Source: Saprospiraceae bacterium
Lineage (GTDB): Bacteria > Bacteroidota > Bacteroidia > Chitinophagales > Saprospiraceae
NCBI GenBank assembly: GCA_013001975.1
Contig: JABDKX010000093.1
Location: forward strand, 1-34,056
DNA length: 34,056 bases
Reading direction: 5' to 3'
In this document: in pieces, positions 23,989-33,323 of the stretch
Layout of the letters: each line of letters begins with the position of its first letter
How positions within the stretch are numbered: the stretch's first letter is position 1
Position numbers and translations under genes: made by a program
Notes under the pieces: model-generated
What the model saw: only the letters and a program-made list of their open reading frames with translations
Told to the model about the DNA's origin: nothing
Database searches by the model: none

Positions 23989-24764
23989 TTTTTTTTATCG
24001 AAAACAAACATTAAGGAGCTTCCAATCCAAGGAGATCTTAATAATTTATTTTCAGCTTTTGCTAGAAAACTTAGAATGCTGTTAAAGAGCTTACTGGGCG
24101 GTTCAAATCCTTTTGAAACAATATTTTTATTGGTGAATAAATACATTATTTTTCTTGCTATTGCAAGGAAGTACAACGTAACGCCCCAGTATTGCATTGT
24201 TAGATTATCACCATTAATTTGACTAAATTTTTCGGTGACCATAGATTTTGAGTATCGCCTAACGTGACCTACAGCTTTATCATATTTGCTGAATAAATGC
24301 ATATAAGCAGGAACATTTATAATGCATTTTCCGCCTGGTTTCAAATGAAATAAACATGAATTAACAAAATTGACATCCTCCTCAATATGTTCAATAACAT
24401 CAAATAAAATGATGATGTCATATTTGTTTTCTAAAGTAGATTCTTGATCATATATATTGTAGCAATAAATATTTTGATCTTTAATTTTTATCTTTTTTAA
24501 TGCAAAATCGTTGAGGTCACAGCCATCAGGATTTACACCAAAGTTCTTCGAAACTTGTTCTAAAACAGTTCCAGAACCACATCCAATTTCAAACACTTTC
24601 TTACTTGAAAAATCTATCAATTTTTGACGGACCATGGTTTTCAATCTTTCAAATCGCCATATCATCCAAAAGTGATCAGAAGTTGCCATATCAAACCATG
24701 CGTCTGCCATTGAGACTGGCTCAGCTTCTGATAAATATTTAATCTCCCCCATTATCTTTTCCAA
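23985..24764 (-). CDS. Class I SAM-dependent methyltransferase
   Basis: 259 aa, or 255 from the second ATG (24752). Motif I is VFEIGCGSGTVLEQ (~57-70), motif II D in DGCDLND (~80), and the post-I acidic motif is IIILFDVIEHIEED (~112-125), then KPGGKCIINVPAYMHLFSKYDKAVGHVRRYS (UbiG/Methyltransf_11-type). A hydrophobic stretch near ~190-210 may sit at the membrane. It overlaps the preceding glycosyltransferase gene by 26 nt (14 nt with the later start). The GT-C/GtrB/methyltransferase order suggests modification of a lipid-linked sugar. The target is unknown. Confidence 0.87.
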   Translation of the reverse strand: MEKIMGEIKYLSEAEPVSMADAWFDMATSDHFWMIWRFERLKTMVRQKLIDFSSKKVFEIGCGSGTVLEQVSKNFGVNPDGCDLNDFALKKIKIKDQNIYCYNIYDQESTLENKYDIIILFDVIEHIEEDVNFVNSCLFHLKPGGKCIINVPAYMHLFSKYDKAVGHVRRYSKSMVTEKFSQINGDNLTMQYWGVTLYFLAIARKIMYLFTNKNIVSKGFEPPSKLFNSILSFLAKAENKLLRSPWIGSSLMFVFDKKN

Positions 24765-25686
24765 CTATTTTTTCAATTATAAAAAGTGGTCTATTCTTTA
24801 CTTGAGCAAAAGTCCTAACAATATATTCGCCCAAAATTCCCAAGAACAAAAATTGCAGACATCCAATAAAAACTATCAATACAATTGTCGCAGTAAATCC
24901 TGTTGGTACGATATCAGTTGTAAATTTTAAATACAACAAATGAATGACGTAAATACTGCACAAAATAATACCAGACAATCCAAGATATGTCATTAACCTG
25001 ATCGGTAACCAACTGAAGTTATAAAATCCTTCGTAAGCCAATTTAATTAATGACCCAAAGCTATACTTCGATTCACCTTGCGCTCTGGCATCCCTATCAT
25101 ATGGGATTTGTGCTTCTTTAAATCCAACCCATGATCGCAATCCTCTTAGGTATCGACTTTGTTCAGGCATATCGTTAAGAATATTAACGACCCTTCGTGT
25201 GATCATTGCAAAATCACCACTGTCTAGGGTGAGTTTTGTATATGAAAATTTGTTTAGTAATCGATAGAACAACTTATAGCAAAAGTTATAAAAAGCGGAA
25301 GCTTCTCTGGTTGCTCTCACACCAACTGCAATATCGTAACCATTCTCAATTTTTTCTTTAAACTGAAAAAACATTTCAGGTGGATCTTGCAAATCCCCAT
25401 CTATAACCATAACTGCTTTTGTAGCTCTTACAACGGACATCCCAGCAGTCAAAGCTAATTGGTGACCAAAATTTCTAGACAACTTTACGCCTCGATACCT
25501 TTCATCTTTTTGTGTAATCTCCTCAATTAATTGAAATGTATTATCTGAACTGCCATCATCTACAAGGACAACTTCGATAGTTTCATTTTCTTTGTCCATT
25601 AAGTTTGATAACCTTTCAATTAATTTTTGAAAAGAATCAGATTCGTTAAAGAGCGGAACTAATATAGAATAAGAAATATCTTTCAT
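24739..25686 (-). CDS. GtrB/DPM1-like polyprenyl-phosphate glycosyltransferase (GT2)
   Basis: 315 aa. A GT-A domain (~1-230) begins YSILVPLFNESDSFQKLIERL, with VVLVDDGSSDNT (~39-50), VMVIDGDLQDPPEM (DGD metal site, ~92-105) and a LRGLRSWVGF block (~183-192). Two C-terminal membrane helices (~230-255 and ~265-290) precede a short basic tail with GEYIVRTFAQVKNRP. This is the signature of bactoprenol-phosphate glycosyltransferases (GtrB, ArnC, DPM1 type) that load a sugar onto undecaprenyl phosphate. Its ATG overlaps the stop of the upstream multi-TM gene by one base. The pair fits the GtrB-GtrC scheme for side-chain glucosylation of surface polysaccharides. Confidence 0.92.
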   Translation of the reverse strand: MKDISYSILVPLFNESDSFQKLIERLSNLMDKENETIEVVLVDDGSSDNTFQLIEEITQKDERYRGVKLSRNFGHQLALTAGMSVVRATKAVMVIDGDLQDPPEMFFQFKEKIENGYDIAVGVRATREASAFYNFCYKLFYRLLNKFSYTKLTLDSGDFAMITRRVVNILNDMPEQSRYLRGLRSWVGFKEAQIPYDRDARAQGESKYSFGSLIKLAYEGFYNFSWLPIRLMTYLGLSGIILCSIYVIHLLYLKFTTDIVPTGFTATIVLIVFIGCLQFLFLGILGEYIVRTFAQVKNRPLFIIEKIVGKDNGGD

Positions 25687-27215
25687 TATTTATAAGTCGA
25701 TATTTTGATTTTACTTTTTGTAGTTCTTGGTAATATAACAAAAAATTCGCTCTGATTTTTGGGATTAAATGTAGGTTTTACTTTATATGGATAATTATTA
25801 TGCCAAACAATCATAGGTACTTTTCCTCCTTTCAGCTTCCAACCTCTTAACAAAGAAAATGCTTCTGTATTTATCAGTCTACTAAATTTAAAATCCAATT
25901 CTCTAAAATCATCTTTGTTCCCTTTTATCTGAGTCATTTCCAGAGTAATTCCACTCAGAGGCAAAGTCAATCCTTCATTTACACTTTTACTATAATTTTC
26001 TCTACAAATATCCCGCATTTCGTCCGAGTAAGCTCTTATAGAATAATTATCTGTCAAATATCCTACGCTAGCTTGTCTTGTCCTCAAATATTTTTCATAA
26101 TTCAATTCATAGAGATTTTCCTTAATTCTGAAAAATGAAACGATTAAAATAAACGCTAAAAAAGCATATTGCAGATACTTGTGATTAAATTTTAGAATAA
26201 GCATTAAATTAAATACTAGAAATATCAATCCAAATATTTCATACCTCTCGAAAAAAGGATTACATAGAATTGGCGATCCACACCTACCCAAAGCAACAAC
26301 TATTGCAGTTGCACCAATAAAACCAATTATAAATGCGCGTTTAATGACAAAGATGTCTCTATAATTCCTTATTAAAATATAAATGGTATTCGAACTAAGC
26401 AATGCAGTTACTAACATTGCTAAGTAAATATTCTCAGATGTAGAAATATACTTGATATAATTGCTGCAAAATGCGAGGGCAAACTCAAACTTTTGCCACG
26501 AAAATGAGAGGTTGTTTTGTCCTTCGAATCCACTTAGAAAAACTATAATATTAAGTATGCAAATGGCTACTATTGAAGTAACAGTAAATAAATCTGCTTT
26601 TTTCAGCCATAATAGATATAAACAATAGACGATAAGGACCAAACACGCAATAAAACCATTAGCAAAAGAATAAGTCATCAATGTTATCATTGGCAAAAGC
26701 CAAAGCATCTCTAACCTTGTTTTGATATTGGGAATCCTTTCCAAAAATATAAATAAGAAGATGGCAGGAAAAGCATATGATGCCACTGCTGAAGACCAGT
26801 TGATAAAATCTGTTGATGGAATAAAAAGTAAAATTGGAATTATCCAAAAGAACTTTAAAAATCTGCTTTTATATGAAAGAGTAAATACAAAAAAAGCGTA
26901 CAAAATATTAGCGATTATTGGAACAAGTGCAAAATTGACTTTTCCAGAAAATGCATAGACCAAATAATTGATAATCCTTAAAACTATTGTTGGATTCCGG
27001 TTTTTTTTAAGAAAAATGTAATCTATCAATGATATTTCACCATCAAGATATCTTTGCAAGTCAGTCAAACAAATAATTACATCATCCGCATTTACTGGAA
27101 AATTAATGCAATAATGTATACTGGTCACTATATATAATAACACTAATAAACCTATGCCCATTGATAAATAATGCTTACCGAGCATATTTTTCTCACCCAA
27201 TATTTCGTTAATCAT
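25686..27215 (-). CDS. Multi-TM GT-C-like protein (GtrC-type candidate)
   Basis: About 509 aa from ATG 27215 (a TTG at 27224 would add three residues). At least ten hydrophobic segments run from ~15 to ~375, followed by a ~130-residue hydrophilic C-terminal domain (~380-509). The first outside loop after TM1 carries PVNADDVIICLTD (Asp-Asp around residue ~45) and a KKNRNPTIVLRI segment; an acidic motif in this loop is typical of GT-C enzymes that use polyprenyl-phosphate sugars. It overlaps the GtrB-like gene by one base, as GtrA/B/C genes often do. Sequence-specific GtrC proteins are very diverse, so identity rests on context and topology. A GtrA-type flippase is not seen here. The substrate is unknown. 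Confidence 0.75.
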   Translation of the reverse strand: MINEILGEKNMLGKHYLSMGIGLLVLLYIVTSIHYCINFPVNADDVIICLTDLQRYLDGEISLIDYIFLKKNRNPTIVLRIINYLVYAFSGKVNFALVPIIANILYAFFVFTLSYKSRFLKFFWIIPILLFIPSTDFINWSSAVASYAFPAIFLFIFLERIPNIKTRLEMLWLLPMITLMTYSFANGFIACLVLIVYCLYLLWLKKADLFTVTSIVAICILNIIVFLSGFEGQNNLSFSWQKFEFALAFCSNYIKYISTSENIYLAMLVTALLSSNTIYILIRNYRDIFVIKRAFIIGFIGATAIVVALGRCGSPILCNPFFERYEIFGLIFLVFNLMLILKFNHKYLQYAFLAFILIVSFFRIKENLYELNYEKYLRTRQASVGYLTDNYSIRAYSDEMRDICRENYSKSVNEGLTLPLSGITLEMTQIKGNKDDFRELDFKFSRLINTEAFSLLRGWKLKGGKVPMIVWHNNYPYKVKPTFNPKNQSEFFVILPRTTKSKIKISTYK

Positions 27216-27321
27216 TTTTAGCAAGCCGTAAAAATAGTATTTAATTTATCAGTTTTATTCATATTAGGACTTTTAGGAATATCTTACATTTTATTATTAT
27301 TAATTTTACTCAAAATTTAAT

Positions 27322-28374
27322 TTGAAAAATATACTCATAACAGGTGGCGCAGGATTTATTGGTTCTCATCTCGTAAGAAGATTTGTAAACAAATATCCAC
27401 AATACAATATTTATAACCTAGATATTCTTTCGTATGCAGGAAACCTCGAAAATATCAAGGATATTGAAGACAAAGAAAATTACAGCTTTATAAAAGGAGA
27501 TATTACAGAGCTCGATTTAATCAGATCCGTTTTTCAAGAAAACCAAATTGATACGGTTGTTCACTTGGCAGCGGAATCACATGTTGACAGATCGATTTCT
27601 GATCCGCTTATCTTTATTAAGACTAACGTTTTGGGAACAGCTACCCTACTTCAGGTAGCAAAAGAATCTTGGAAAGACGATATGAATGATAAATTATTTT
27701 ATCATGTATCTACTGATGAAGTTTTTGGTTCATTGGGTCATGAGGGATATTTCTATGAGGATACTAATTATGATCCAAGGAGTCCATACTCTTCTTCAAA
27801 AGCAAGCAGCGATCATTTGGTCAGGGCTTGGTATCATACGTACAAATTGCCTATCATTGTTTCAAATTGTTCGAACAATTATGGACCAAATCAGTTTCCT
27901 GAAAAACTCATCCCTTTATTCATCAATAACATTATAAATAACAAACCGTTACCAGTCTATGGTAAAGGCATAAATGTCAGAGATTGGTTATATGTTGAAG
28001 ATCATGCTAGAGCAATCGATGATATTATCCACAAAGGTAAAGTAGGTGAAACGTACAACATCGGAGGTCATAATGAATGGACTAATATTGATCTTATTCA
28101 TTTGCTGATAAAATTGACTGACCAAAAACTTGGACGCGAAGTAGGCAGTTCAAAAAGTCTGATTACATTTGTTACAGATCGTGCTGGTCATGACTTAAGA
28201 TATGCTATCGATGCAACCAAATTAAAAAATGACATAGGCTGGATGCCATCTTTACAATTTGAAGAAGGCCTCAGTAAAACGATTGATTGGTATCTCGATA
28301 ACACTGAATGGTTAGAAAATGTAGTATCAGGCAGATACCGAGAATTTTACGAAAAACAATACGCAAACAGATAA
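27322..28374 (+). CDS. rfbB: dTDP-glucose 4,6-dehydratase
   Basis: 350 aa from TTG 27322; the next in-frame ATG is far too late. Rossmann loop ITGGAGFIGSHLVRRF (~5-20); HLAAESHVDRSI (~81-92); active-site HVSTDEVFGSLG (Thr-Asp-Glu, ~128-139); Tyr-x-x-x-Lys in SPYSSSKASSDH (~154-165); SNCSNNYGPNQFPEKLIP and NVRDWLYVEDHARA. These are diagnostic of RmlB/RfbB, which turns dTDP-glucose into dTDP-4-keto-6-deoxyglucose with bound NAD. First gene of an operon in the order B-C-A. Its TAA shares a base with the next ATG (TAATG), indicating coupling. Confidence 0.95.
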   Translation: MKNILITGGAGFIGSHLVRRFVNKYPQYNIYNLDILSYAGNLENIKDIEDKENYSFIKGDITELDLIRSVFQENQIDTVVHLAAESHVDRSISDPLIFIKTNVLGTATLLQVAKESWKDDMNDKLFYHVSTDEVFGSLGHEGYFYEDTNYDPRSPYSSSKASSDHLVRAWYHTYKLPIIVSNCSNNYGPNQFPEKLIPLFINNIINNKPLPVYGKGINVRDWLYVEDHARAIDDIIHKGKVGETYNIGGHNEWTNIDLIHLLIKLTDQKLGREVGSSKSLITFVTDRAGHDLRYAIDATKLKNDIGWMPSLQFEEGLSKTIDWYLDNTEWLENVVSGRYREFYEKQYANR

Positions 28375-28928
28375 TGGTCGAGCAACATGATTTTGATGGT
28401 GTTTTATTAATTAAGCCTCCTGTTTTTGAAGATGACAGAGGTCATTTTATGGTAGCCTACAACAAGAAAGCGTTCAACGAATCAACCAACATAGAAATTG
28501 ACTTTATTCAAGACAATGAATCAAAATCATCATATGGTACTTTAAGAGGATTGCATTTTCAAACGCCACCATTTGCCCAATCCAAATTGGTCAGAGTTTC
28601 TAAAGGTGAAGTACTCGATGTCATTGTCGATTTAAGAAGTGATTCTAAAACCTTTGGGCAATCGGCATCTTTTATTTTAAATGACGAAAACAAATACCAA
28701 CTTTTTATCCCCAAAGGTTTCGCACATGGTTTTTTAGTCTTGAGCACTTATGCCATTTTTTCATATAAAGTCGATGCACTATATGCACCAGACCATGACT
28801 CTGGAATCCTTTGGAATGATAGAGCAATAAATATTGATTGGCAAATAGATATTGAAACCATATTGCTCTCAGAAAAAGACAATAATTTAATGTCATTTGA
28901 ATCATACAAAGCAAATCCATACTTTTAG
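28374..28928 (+). CDS. rfbC: dTDP-4-dehydrorhamnose 3,5-epimerase
   Basis: 184 aa from ATG 28374, overlapping the rfbB stop by one base; the open frame extends further upstream but only as antisense-frame reading of rfbB. Cupin-fold motifs: PPVFEDDRGHFMVAYN (~14-28), FIQDNESKSSYGTLRGLHFQ (~43-61, catalytic His in GLHFQ), KLVRVSKGEVLDVIVDLR (~70-87), and FIPKGFAHGFLVLS (~111-124). It interconverts the keto sugar made by RfbB into the L-rhamno form. Length is standard (~180-185). Confidence 0.95.
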   Translation: MVEQHDFDGVLLIKPPVFEDDRGHFMVAYNKKAFNESTNIEIDFIQDNESKSSYGTLRGLHFQTPPFAQSKLVRVSKGEVLDVIVDLRSDSKTFGQSASFILNDENKYQLFIPKGFAHGFLVLSTYAIFSYKVDALYAPDHDSGILWNDRAINIDWQIDIETILLSEKDNNLMSFESYKANPYF

Positions 28929-28939
28929 GTTTTTAAACT

Positions 28940-29812
28940 ATGAAAGGAATAATATTAGCAGGCGGTTCAGGTACACGATTATATCCGATTACAAAAGCGG
29001 TTTCAAAACAATTGATGCCTATCTATGATAAGCCTATGATCTACTACCCTCTGTCTATATTAATGTTGGCAGGGATTCGAGAAATCTTGATTATCACAAC
29101 ACCTGAAGACAGTGCTTCATTTAAACGACTCCTCGGAGATGGTTCTGAACTAGGTTGTGATTTTCAATATGCTGTTCAAGAAGTGCCGAATGGTTTAGCA
29201 CAAGCCTTCGTAATTGGTGAATCTTTTATTGGTGATGACAGCGTCTGTTTGATCTTAGGAGATAATATATTTTACGGATCTGGATTGTCTGGATTACTAG
29301 AAGAAAGTGCACAAATAAAAGAAGGCGCACGTATTTTTGCTTACCCTGTTAAAGACCCTGAAAGATATGGTGTTGTGGAATTTGACAAAGAAAATAAAGT
29401 CCTTTCATTAGAAGAAAAACCTGCCAAACCCAAATCGCATTATGCCGTTCCTGGTTTATATTTTTATGATAATCAAGTTGTAAAATTGGCAAAAGAATTA
29501 GAACCTTCAGCAAGAGGAGAATATGAAATAACGGATTTAAATAAATTGTATTTGAATAATCAATCTTTGTCCGTTGGCATTATGCAACGAGGAACTGCAT
29601 GGTTAGATACTGGTACATTTGATTCCTTAGCTGCAGCTTCAGAATTTATCAGAGTCATCGAACAAAGACAAGACTACAAAATTGGCTGCATTGAAGAAGT
29701 GGCCTATCGCAAGTCCTTTATAAATGCCGATCAACTCAGAGAGATTGCCAAGCCTCTTGTAAAAAGTGGGTATGGAGAATACCTCATTCGTCTTTTAAAG
29801 CAAAATTCTTAG
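28940..29812 (+). CDS. rfbA: Glucose-1-phosphate thymidylyltransferase
   Basis: 290 aa from ATG 28940, 11 nt after rfbC. Nucleotidyl-transfer loop [22 protein letters not shown] (~4-25 region), [27 protein letters not shown] (Asp metal ligand, ~107-118), [22 protein letters not shown] (~157), and [14 protein letters not shown] (~218-231). Full-length RmlA-type enzyme making dTDP-glucose, the substrate of RfbB. No dTDP-4-dehydrorhamnose reductase (rfbD) follows, although the other three genes are contiguous. Confidence 0.95.
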   Translation: MKGIILAGGSGTRLYPITKAVSKQLMPIYDKPMIYYPLSILMLAGIREILIITTPEDSASFKRLLGDGSELGCDFQYAVQEVPNGLAQAFVIGESFIGDDSVCLILGDNIFYGSGLSGLLEESAQIKEGARIFAYPVKDPERYGVVEFDKENKVLSLEEKPAKPKSHYAVPGLYFYDNQVVKLAKELEPSARGEYEITDLNKLYLNNQSLSVGIMQRGTAWLDTGTFDSLAAASEFIRVIEQRQDYKIGCIEEVAYRKSFINADQLREIAKPLVKSGYGEYLIRLLKQNS

Positions 29813-29914
29813 CTTAAAATTTACATTTCCAAAACAACATATTAGGATTTTCTTTACTATATTGTGCGTTCATTTGAAGATCGTTATAACTTCTTTCGGT
29901 TTAAATTTTAAAAT

Positions 29915-31225
29915 ATGAAAATAGCTGTAGTAGGAACGGGATATGTAGGATTGGTTTCAGGAACATGTTTTGCAGAAACAGGTAATACGGTGACTTGTAT
30001 TGATATTGATGCAGATAAGGTCCAGAAAATGAAAAATGGTCAAATACCCATTTATGAACCGGGATTAGAAGTTCTTTTTCAACGAAACATCAAACAACAC
30101 AGATTAAAGTTTACAACTGACTTAGCAGAAGGTATAAAAAACGCTGAAATAATTTTTCTAGCATTACCAACTCCTCCCGGTGAAGATGGCTCAGCTGACT
30201 TGTCTTATATTTTGGGCGTAGCTAAAAACTTAAGTGAAATCATAACAGATTATAAAGTAATTGTAGATAAAAGCACCGTGCCCGTTGGCACTGAAGAAAA
30301 GGTGACGAATATACTTAAACAGAAATTAGATACTTCGCTTTTTGATGTGGTTTCTAACCCTGAGTTTTTAAGAGAAGGTGTCGCTGTCAATGATTTTATG
30401 AAACCAGAAAGAGTTGTTATTGGCAGTAATTCAGACAAAGCCAATAGTGTTATGAGAAGATTGTACGAACCTTTCGTACGACAAGGAAATCCTATCATCT
30501 TCATGGATCCAAGATCTGCGGAGTTAACTAAGTATGCTGCAAATGCTTTCTTAGCAACAAAGATCTCTTTTATGAATGAAATCGCCAACCTTTGTGAAAG
30601 AGTTGGTGCGGATGTAGATTTGGTCAGACGAGGCATTGGCACAGACAGCAGGATTGGAAAAAGATTTTTATTTCCAGGAGTTGGATACGGTGGTTCATGT
30701 TTTCCTAAGGACGTCAAAGCACTTTATAAAACTTCCGAAGAGAATGAATATGATTTTAAAATATTAAAATCAGTCATGGAGGTTAATAAAAAGCAAAAAC
30801 TAAAAATTGCTGATCTTATCATTGCACATTATGGACCAAATACGCAAAAAACGATTGCCATTTGGGGTTTGGCATTCAAACCAAATACAGATGATATCAG
30901 AGAAGCTCCAGCCATCGAAACCATAAATAAACTTTTAGATAAAGGCTTTAAAATCAATGCATATGATCCTGAAGCTATGGCCAATATTGGTGCCATGTAT
31001 GGTGATAAAATCAATCTTTGTAAAGATCCGTATGAAACTTTACAACAGGCTGATGGTTTGGCTATTATGACAGAGTGGAACGTATTTAGAACACCAGATT
31101 TTAGCAAACTCAAAGAGAGTCTGAACGAGCATATCATTTTTGATGGACGTAACCTTTACGATTTAAATCAAATGGAAGAATTGGGATTCAAATACCAATC
31201 GATAGGACGCAAATATGTTAATTAA
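29915..31225 (+). CDS. ugd: UDP-glucose 6-dehydrogenase
   Basis: 436 aa from ATG 29915. The N-terminal NAD domain starts KIAVVGTGYVGLVSGTCFAE with CIDID closing strand 2. Further motifs: FLALPTPPGEDGSADLSY, DKSTVPVGTEEKV, VSNPEFLREGVAVNDFMKPERVVIG (~150-175), SAELTKYAANAFLATKISFMNE with the catalytic Lys region (~205-225), the catalytic Cys in GYGGSCFPKDVKAL (C262), and a C-terminal domain with IWGLAFKPNTDDIREAPA (~315-332). It oxidises UDP-glucose to UDP-glucuronate. It works directly upstream of the UDP-xylose synthase at 32388. The 102-nt gap after rfbA may hold its own promoter. Confidence 0.95.
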   Translation: MKIAVVGTGYVGLVSGTCFAETGNTVTCIDIDADKVQKMKNGQIPIYEPGLEVLFQRNIKQHRLKFTTDLAEGIKNAEIIFLALPTPPGEDGSADLSYILGVAKNLSEIITDYKVIVDKSTVPVGTEEKVTNILKQKLDTSLFDVVSNPEFLREGVAVNDFMKPERVVIGSNSDKANSVMRRLYEPFVRQGNPIIFMDPRSAELTKYAANAFLATKISFMNEIANLCERVGADVDLVRRGIGTDSRIGKRFLFPGVGYGGSCFPKDVKALYKTSEENEYDFKILKSVMEVNKKQKLKIADLIIAHYGPNTQKTIAIWGLAFKPNTDDIREAPAIETINKLLDKGFKINAYDPEAMANIGAMYGDKINLCKDPYETLQQADGLAIMTEWNVFRTPDFSKLKESLNEHIIFDGRNLYDLNQMEELGFKYQSIGRKYVN

Positions 31226-31339
31226 ACGAAATAGGCTTTATCAAACGTTAATCATATTATAAATACGTTTTTTAGAGAGACGATTTAATTATTAGTAGTG
31301 TTCTTTGTACATAGATATTGTTTACTAGATATTATCATT

Positions 31340-31936
31340 ATGAGACTTCTTTACATTATTTTATTTTCATTATTCTTCTTTACAAATATTTCTGCCCAAG
31401 TATCTTATTCGAGAACAGGTCATGTTCATGTAAGTTCCCAAAACAGCATTAAAACAATAGAAGCAGATAATTATCAAATAATCACAACTTTAAATTTTGA
31501 AAGTGGTGAAATCAATTTTGAAGGATTATTAAAATCATTCGAATTCAGACTTGGTGCATTAGATCGTGTATTTAACAGTGAAAGAATCAACGTCAATCAA
31601 TACCCTAAGATAAAGTTTGAAGGAAAAATATTAGGATATAAAAATCTTGAACTTGTCGAAAACAAAGAAGTTGAAGTTCAAGTAAAAGGAATTTTATATA
31701 TCTGGGACGAAAAGCGCGTCACAAGAGCAAAAGGTACACTAAAGAAATTACCAAACGGAGAAATTCATGCGCTTTCTGATTTTTCAATCAAAATTGAAGA
31801 AGCCAGTATGCATAAATTGAATGACCTCATTGATCAAAAATTACCTGATATTTTAAATGTATCAACAGAATCCTTTGGCGTCAGTCGTGACATTAATATA
31901 AATTTAGATGTCAATTATATTCCAAGAAACTGGTAA
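31340..31936 (+). CDS. Secreted YceI-like domain protein
   Basis: 198 aa from ATG 31340, which opens directly into a Sec signal peptide (MRLLYIILFSLFFFTNISAQ); a start at 31298 would put 14 extra residues before it. The mature part follows the YceI lipocalin-like pattern: YSRTGHVHVSS, IEADNYQIITTLNFESGEINFEGLLKSFEFRLG (read in two parts), SERINVNQYPKIKFEGKI, and a GTLKKLPNGE turn. YceI-type proteins are periplasmic barrels that bind isoprenoid or other hydrophobic ligands; the ligand here is unknown. It is only 17 nt before the OB-fold gene, so they are a likely functional pair placed within the nucleotide-sugar operon. Confidence 0.8.
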   Translation: MRLLYIILFSLFFFTNISAQVSYSRTGHVHVSSQNSIKTIEADNYQIITTLNFESGEINFEGLLKSFEFRLGALDRVFNSERINVNQYPKIKFEGKILGYKNLELVENKEVEVQVKGILYIWDEKRVTRAKGTLKKLPNGEIHALSDFSIKIEEASMHKLNDLIDQKLPDILNVSTESFGVSRDININLDVNYIPRNW

Positions 31937-31953
31937 CTAGGAAAACGTAAACT

Positions 31954-32358
31954 ATGAAAAAATTAGTAAAATTTCTCTTATCCTTAATAGCCATTTTAGC
32001 AATTGGTTATTATGTATTAATCAATTTACCCAAAGCAAAAACAAAAAGCAAAGAAGCTAAAATAACCATTGAAGCCAATGACCTTTTTGCAGCTTATGCC
32101 AAAAATGAAAAATTTGCTAATAATAAATTTAATGGTAAAATTATTGAAGTTTCTGGCATAGTCAGAAAAGTATTTAAAGACAAAAAAGACGATACTGTTA
32201 TCATTCTTCAAACCGAAGATGCTATTGGTGGCATCCTTTGTACATTGGAGCAAGATCCTGATTCTCTTCCAAATGAAGGTCGTAAAGTTCGTATCAAAGG
32301 TCAGTGCAGCGGATTACTTATGGATGTTGTATTAAACAAATGTATAATACTTGAGTAA
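31954..32358 (+). CDS. Membrane-anchored OB-fold protein (tRNA_anti-like family)
   Basis: 134 aa. An N-terminal membrane anchor (~5-24, after MKKLVK) is followed by a Lys-rich linker and a small beta domain: [19 protein letters not shown] (~46-64), [18 protein letters not shown] (~68-85), [11 protein letters not shown] (~101-111), and [22 protein letters not shown] (~118-131 region). This matches the Bacteroidota-common tRNA_anti-like OB fold, whose biochemical role is not established; two Cys (in ILCTL and GQC) plus the final KC are typical. It probably faces the periplasm, next to the secreted YceI-like protein. Confidence 0.8.
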   Translation: MKKLVKFLLSLIAILAIGYYVLINLPKAKTKSKEAKITIEANDLFAAYAKNEKFANNKFNGKIIEVSGIVRKVFKDKKDDTVIILQTEDAIGGILCTLEQDPDSLPNEGRKVRIKGQCSGLLMDVVLNKCIILE

Positions 32359-32387
32359 CTAGTTGTACAAAAATATTATTTTCGGTT

Positions 32388-33323
32388 ATGAAAAAAATTC
32401 TAATCACGGGAGCCGCTGGTTTTTTAGGTTCCCATCTTTCAGATAGGTTTATTAAAGAAGAATATCATGTCATTGGCATGGATAATCTTTTAACAGGAAG
32501 TATGGATAATTTAGCGCACTTAATGTCTCATCCAAACTTCGACTTTTACCATCATGATGTCACTAAGTTTGTTCATATTCCTGGGCAATTAGATTATATT
32601 TTGCATTTTGCTTCACCTGCAAGTCCCATCGATTATTTAAAAATGCCGATTCAAACATTGAAAGTTGGATCCTTAGGTACTCATAATTTACTTGGTCTGG
32701 CAAAAGCAAAAAATGCTAGAATGTTAATCGCTTCGACATCGGAAGTTTATGGTGATCCACTCATACACCCTCAAAATGAAGAGTATTGGGGCAACGTTAA
32801 TCCTGTAGGTCCGAGAGGCGTTTATGATGAAGCAAAGCGATTTATGGAAGCTATGACAATGGCCTATCATACTTTTCATGGTGTTGAAACAAGAATTGTC
32901 AGAATCTTTAATACGTATGGTCCAAGAATGAGAGTGAATGATGGAAGAGCACTTCCTGCTTTTTTTCACCAAGCCATCAAAGGTGATGATATTACAGTGT
33001 TTGGAGATGGTTTACAAACAAGATCATTTTGTTTTGTTTCGGATCTTATAGAAGGCATTTATAGATTATTACACAGTGATTATGCACAACCAGTCAACAT
33101 TGGAAATCCTAACGAAATTACAATCCTGCAAGCTGCAAAAGAAGTTATTGCCATAACTAATAGTACATCTAAAATAATTCATTTGGAACTACCAAAGGAT
33201 GATCCCAAAGTGAGGCAACCAGATATCAGTAGAGCAAAGGAAATTTTGGACTGGGAACCAAAAGTTAGCAGAGAAGATGGATTGGTTAAAACTTTGGCTT
33301 ACTTCAAATCAGTTATCACTTAG
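32388..33323 (+). CDS. UDP-glucuronate decarboxylase (UDP-xylose synthase)
   Basis: 311 aa from ATG 32388. Extended [19 protein letters not shown] (~5-20), [11 protein letters not shown] (~32-42), [19 protein letters not shown] (~73-91), [15 protein letters not shown] (~117-131), Tyr-x-x-x-Lys in [12 protein letters not shown] (~146-157), and [19 protein letters not shown] (~173-191), which together are the UXS signature rather than that of RmlD or GalE. It converts UDP-glucuronate, made by the UDP-glucose dehydrogenase upstream, to UDP-xylose with bound NAD. Its stop overlaps that of the convergent glycosyltransferase gene by four bases. Confidence 0.93.
   Translation: MKKILITGAAGFLGSHLSDRFIKEEYHVIGMDNLLTGSMDNLAHLMSHPNFDFYHHDVTKFVHIPGQLDYILHFASPASPIDYLKMPIQTLKVGSLGTHNLLGLAKAKNARMLIASTSEVYGDPLIHPQNEEYWGNVNPVGPRGVYDEAKRFMEAMTMAYHTFHGVETRIVRIFNTYGPRMRVNDGRALPAFFHQAIKGDDITVFGDGLQTRSFCFVSDLIEGIYRLLHSDYAQPVNIGNPNEITILQAAKEVIAITNSTSKIIHLELPKDDPKVRQPDISRAKEILDWEPKVSREDGLVKTLAYFKSVIT

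Noticed and set aside
28308-28373. Longer RfbC start inside rfbB
   Set aside because: The extra residues are a frame-shifted reading of the rfbB 3' end; ATG 28374 gives the standard length and a TAATG coupling.
32388-33323. Missing rfbD (dTDP-4-dehydrorhamnose reductase)
   Set aside because: The motifs ([30 protein letters not shown]) are those of UDP-xylose synthase, not RmlD.
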